6,504 bases of DNA from UBA1151 sp963579925 (lineage in GTDB: Bacteria > Chloroflexota > Dehalococcoidia > Lucifugimonadales > Lucifugimonadaceae), in NCBI GenBank assembly GCA_963579925.1, contig CAUZJA010000162.1, positions 1-6,504 of the forward strand, given 5' to 3'. The translations under genes were made by a program, and so were the position numbers. The notes under the pieces were generated by a model. It worked only from the letters and a program-made list of their open reading frames with translations. It did not search any database and was not told the DNA's origin. This document shows positions 4,642-6,504 of the stretch, in pieces. How positions within the stretch are numbered: position 1 is the first letter of the stretch; every line of letters begins with the position of its first letter.

Positions 4642-5722
4642 CGTCGTCTCCCCTCAGTATCGCTGCCCCGGCCGCCAGTGCCCGTAGCTTCGCATAGGCC
4701 TCATCCAGGTCCATTGGATTCTGGGCGCCCGGCGAAAAGCCGCAATCGGGATTCAACGTGAGTCGATCTGCATCTACATATTCAATCGCAGCTTTTGCCC
4801 GACCCACAATATCATCGGCCGTTTCTACACGTGGGTCACAGTGATCAATCACACCCAGGCCCAGCATCTTGTCCTTTGGGAACTGCTCCAGGGACTGAAT
4901 CCCATGAGATTGAGGCGCAGTGAACTCCATCGCGAATCTATCTACGTTGATATTACCCAGCGCTTCGATTATTGGCTCGTAGCCGGTGTCAGTGGCGCGT
5001 TCGCGATCAAAATGGCCGTGACAGAGGTGCATCGAGAGTGAAATATCCGCACCCGCCACCGTTTCGTTCAGCGTATTGACGCAGAGTTCTATCTGCTCAT
5101 TTAACTCACCGGCGCCAACGCGCTCCCTGTGCGCTGGATCTGCCATCATCAGCAGCCACGGCTCATCTAGCTGAACATGACTCACACCCAGTGCGGCGAG
5201 CTTGCTGATCTCATCACGAATAATGGGGATGCACGCAGCGATGAACTCTTCTCGCTCTGGATACGCCCCCCTGGAAAATTGCTCCTTCCACATCCGCCAC
5301 CCCAGAATGTACGGAGACGGCAACGACACGATAGTTTGACTCTCAGTGGCCTGCTGGAGGAATCGTGCGGCGTCGGTGGAAATATCGCTGTGCTGATTGA
5401 GTGGTGCTGTTACGGCAGGATCAGAGAGATAGCTGCCAAGGATCTGTGGCGATGCGTCTACAGAGAAGCCGTCTACATGCTCAGAGAAGACCTTGATGTA
5501 GCTCTCTCGTCGCCACTCTCCGTCCGATACGTAGTCGATTCCAGCCCGCTCTTGAAGCCGTATTGCTGAGGGAATCGCGGTGTCCAGATCCGCGTCAGCC
5601 TGTTGGTAGGTGATCGATCCGGCTTTGCGCTCTTCAATGACGTCTCGAACCCACTGCGGTCGCGGAAGACTGCCGACTACGAATGTCGAAAATGGCTCGA
5701 CTAATGTCGATTCGGATGGCAT
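4631..5722 (-). CDS. Core MetE-type (cobalamin-independent methionine synthase family) zinc methyltransferase
   Basis: This 363-residue protein corresponds to the catalytic C-terminal barrel of MetE (UROD/MetE superfamily) and lacks the N-terminal half of full-length MetE (~750 aa). It begins VVGSLPRPQWV (15-25). QLDEPWL (184-190) carries the Asp186/Glu187 pair expected near the substrate amino acid. The full set of zinc ligands is present: His232 and Cys234 in SMHLCHGH, Glu266 in FAMEFTAP, and Cys327 in LNPDCGFSP, the last two spaced as in E. coli MetE. The protein should bind a thiol through zinc and transfer or remove an alkyl group. Stand-alone core MetE proteins of Dehalococcoides are reported to make methionine using a methylcorrinoid donor; epoxyalkane:coenzyme M transferases have the same architecture, so the substrate is not certain. 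The ATG at 5720-5722 has AGGG about 9 bases upstream. It lies 75 bp downstream of tenA and overlaps the RAM gene by 11 bases. Confidence 0.88.
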   Translation of the reverse strand: MPSESTLVEPFSTFVVGSLPRPQWVRDVIEERKAGSITYQQADADLDTAIPSAIRLQERAGIDYVSDGEWRRESYIKVFSEHVDGFSVDASPQILGSYLSDPAVTAPLNQHSDISTDAARFLQQATESQTIVSLPSPYILGWRMWKEQFSRGAYPEREEFIAACIPIIRDEISKLAALGVSHVQLDEPWLLMMADPAHRERVGAGELNEQIELCVNTLNETVAGADISLSMHLCHGHFDRERATDTGYEPIIEALGNINVDRFAMEFTAPQSHGIQSLEQFPKDKMLGLGVIDHCDPRVETADDIVGRAKAAIEYVDADRLTLNPDCGFSPGAQNPMDLDEAYAKLRALAAGAAILRGDDGGI

Positions 5723-5797
5723 TTCTTCAACCCTGGCGCCTGATCGGATTTGTGCGAGGCTATCATGCCCTACGCAGCCACCGGTGTGCAGTTCGAC

Positions 5798-6469
5798 CTA
5801 GTCGGCCGGCTCCTGCATGTCCCATGCCGCTTGCCAGAACGCATGTTCATGCTCAACGCCTTCAGCAAACAAGCTCTGCATCTGGGTGCGTCGCTCTTCT
5901 GAGGCAGAGTCTGCGAGGTCATCCGTGAGGCCTCGTAGCCACACCGTCAGCGCCCGGTATGCGGGGTCGTTGTAGCCGTCAATCCAGCGTCTGTGCATCG
6001 ATCCCGGCGGAGCGGTTCCGGTGAGACCCAGCTCTTCGCCAATCTGGTCGTAGCCCCACTGGCATGGCAGCATCGCGGATGCGATCTCTTCGACTGACCC
6101 TTCCCGTGCTGTTCGCAATAGAAATCCCGTGTACGCGAGGGTCGTAGCTGACGGGCGCGTGGCCTCAAGCTCTTCTCTGCTGATTCCAAAATCGGCGCAG
6201 AAACTCCGGTGAAGTTCCATCTCAGAATTGAGCGTTTCATCCAACAAGGACGCCCACTTGCCCATGGACTCCAGGTCAGACGACTTCGCTGCAGCCATCG
6301 CTACTACGCGGGAGTAGTCAATCAAGAAAAGATAATCCTGCGACATGTAGTAGCGGAAACGTTCAAGTGACAATGATCCATCGCCTATGCTTTGAACAGT
6401 GGGATGCTCACGGTGAGCGCGATCCCACTCAGATAGCACTGTTGACCGCATCTGCTCGGAAAAACTCAC
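5798..6469 (-). CDS. tenA: TenA family thiaminase II / aminopyrimidine aminohydrolase
   Basis: The 223-residue all-helical protein matches TenA in length and active site. Residues assigned by motif are Asp45 in YMSQDYLFL, Tyr113 in LAYTGF, catalytic Cys136 in LPCQWGYDQIGEEL, Tyr140, Tyr166 in DGYNDPAY, and Glu208 in EHEHAFW. The Cys places it in the TenA-C group. These cytosolic enzymes hydrolyse aminomethyl-aminopyrimidine from degraded thiamin to the hydroxymethyl pyrimidine for reuse, and can also split thiamin. No other thiamin gene is in view, so salvage is inferred from family. The GTG start at 6467-6469 directly precedes the first helix, with GGAG about 11 bases upstream. A probable upstream gene ends 7 bases before it, suggesting tenA is internal to an operon continuing past the right edge. 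No TPP (THI-box) riboswitch is visible in the 75 bp downstream before the next gene. Confidence 0.92.
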   Translation of the reverse strand: MSFSEQMRSTVLSEWDRAHREHPTVQSIGDGSLSLERFRYYMSQDYLFLIDYSRVVAMAAAKSSDLESMGKWASLLDETLNSEMELHRSFCADFGISREELEATRPSATTLAYTGFLLRTAREGSVEEIASAMLPCQWGYDQIGEELGLTGTAPPGSMHRRWIDGYNDPAYRALTVWLRGLTDDLADSASEERRTQMQSLFAEGVEHEHAFWQAAWDMQEPAD

Positions 6470-6476
6470 GCCAGAA

Positions 6477-6503
6477 TCACTCCCACTCCACGCTAACTAC
6501 GGT
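6477..6503 (-). CDS. Possible C-terminal end of an upstream gene
   Basis: Of the three minus-strand frames entering from the right edge, only this one stays open for eight codons before a stop, reading TVVSVEWE then TGA at 6477-6479. The other two hit TAG within four codons. The stop is 7 bases before the tenA GTG, typical operon spacing. The fragment is too short to identify a family. Confidence 0.35.
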   Translation of the reverse strand, partial: TVVSVEWE

Positions 6504-6504
6504 G

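Noticed and set aside
5177..5569. Plus-strand ORF of 130 codons
   Set aside because: Antisense to the core MetE gene; composition is Arg/Leu/Ser-rich with no family features.
5723..5797. TPP riboswitch or independent promoter between tenA and the MetE-like gene
   Set aside because: No THI-box sequences (CTGAGA, ACCTGAT) and no convincing -35/-10 pair are visible in the 75 bp.
1..6504. CRISPR array, tRNA, rRNA, insertion sequence or prophage
   Set aside because: No regularly spaced direct repeats, cloverleaf, conserved rRNA segment, transposase motif or phage protein was seen on either strand.

Overview
The window is about 6.5 kb of bacterial chromosome of moderately high GC (mid-50s % by eye). 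The protein repertoire and style suggest a marine or free-living Chloroflexota of the SAR202/Dehalococcoidia type: a stand-alone MetE catalytic domain, a SulP permease, a single RAM domain, DUF4031, and many GTG/TTG starts. That placement is inference, because there is no rRNA or other marker gene here.

Left part (1-1521): the window opens inside the 3' end of a plus-strand gene. Its tail joins an Asp-rich MopE-type metal-binding motif to the first ~15 residues of a cold-shock domain, then stops. A strong intrinsic terminator follows. A short plus-strand DUF4031 gene comes next, preceded by a strong hairpin. Then about 345 bp hold no clear gene, only a possible 48-residue membrane ORF and a long imperfect hairpin. 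A minus-strand VOC/glyoxalase-fold protein closes this part.

Middle (1522-3353): a 273-bp divergent intergenic region contains a TATAAAT box, an inverted repeat and a good Shine-Dalgarno. It leads to a full-length SulP anion permease with a C-terminal STAS domain. SulP converges with the long minus-strand block that fills the rest of the window.

Right part (3354-6504, all minus strand, read right to left): the last codons of an unseen gene; TenA (thiaminase II/aminopyrimidine salvage); a core MetE-type zinc methyltransferase; a stand-alone RAM ligand-sensing domain; a CrcB/Fluc fluoride channel; then a ribbon-helix-helix antitoxin and a PIN-domain toxin. The MetE-like, RAM and CrcB genes overlap by 11 and 4 bases, so they are very likely one translationally coupled unit, with TenA 75 bp upstream on the same strand. 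The toxin-antitoxin pair overlaps by 10 bases and has its own 16-bp near-palindrome at the antitoxin start, so it is probably separately autoregulated.

No CRISPR array, tRNA, rRNA, insertion sequence or phage gene was found. The points most worth checking are the metal-binding/cold-shock hybrid tail, the MetE-RAM-CrcB coupled unit, and the structured non-coding segments near 405-448, 966-1022 and 1742-1781.
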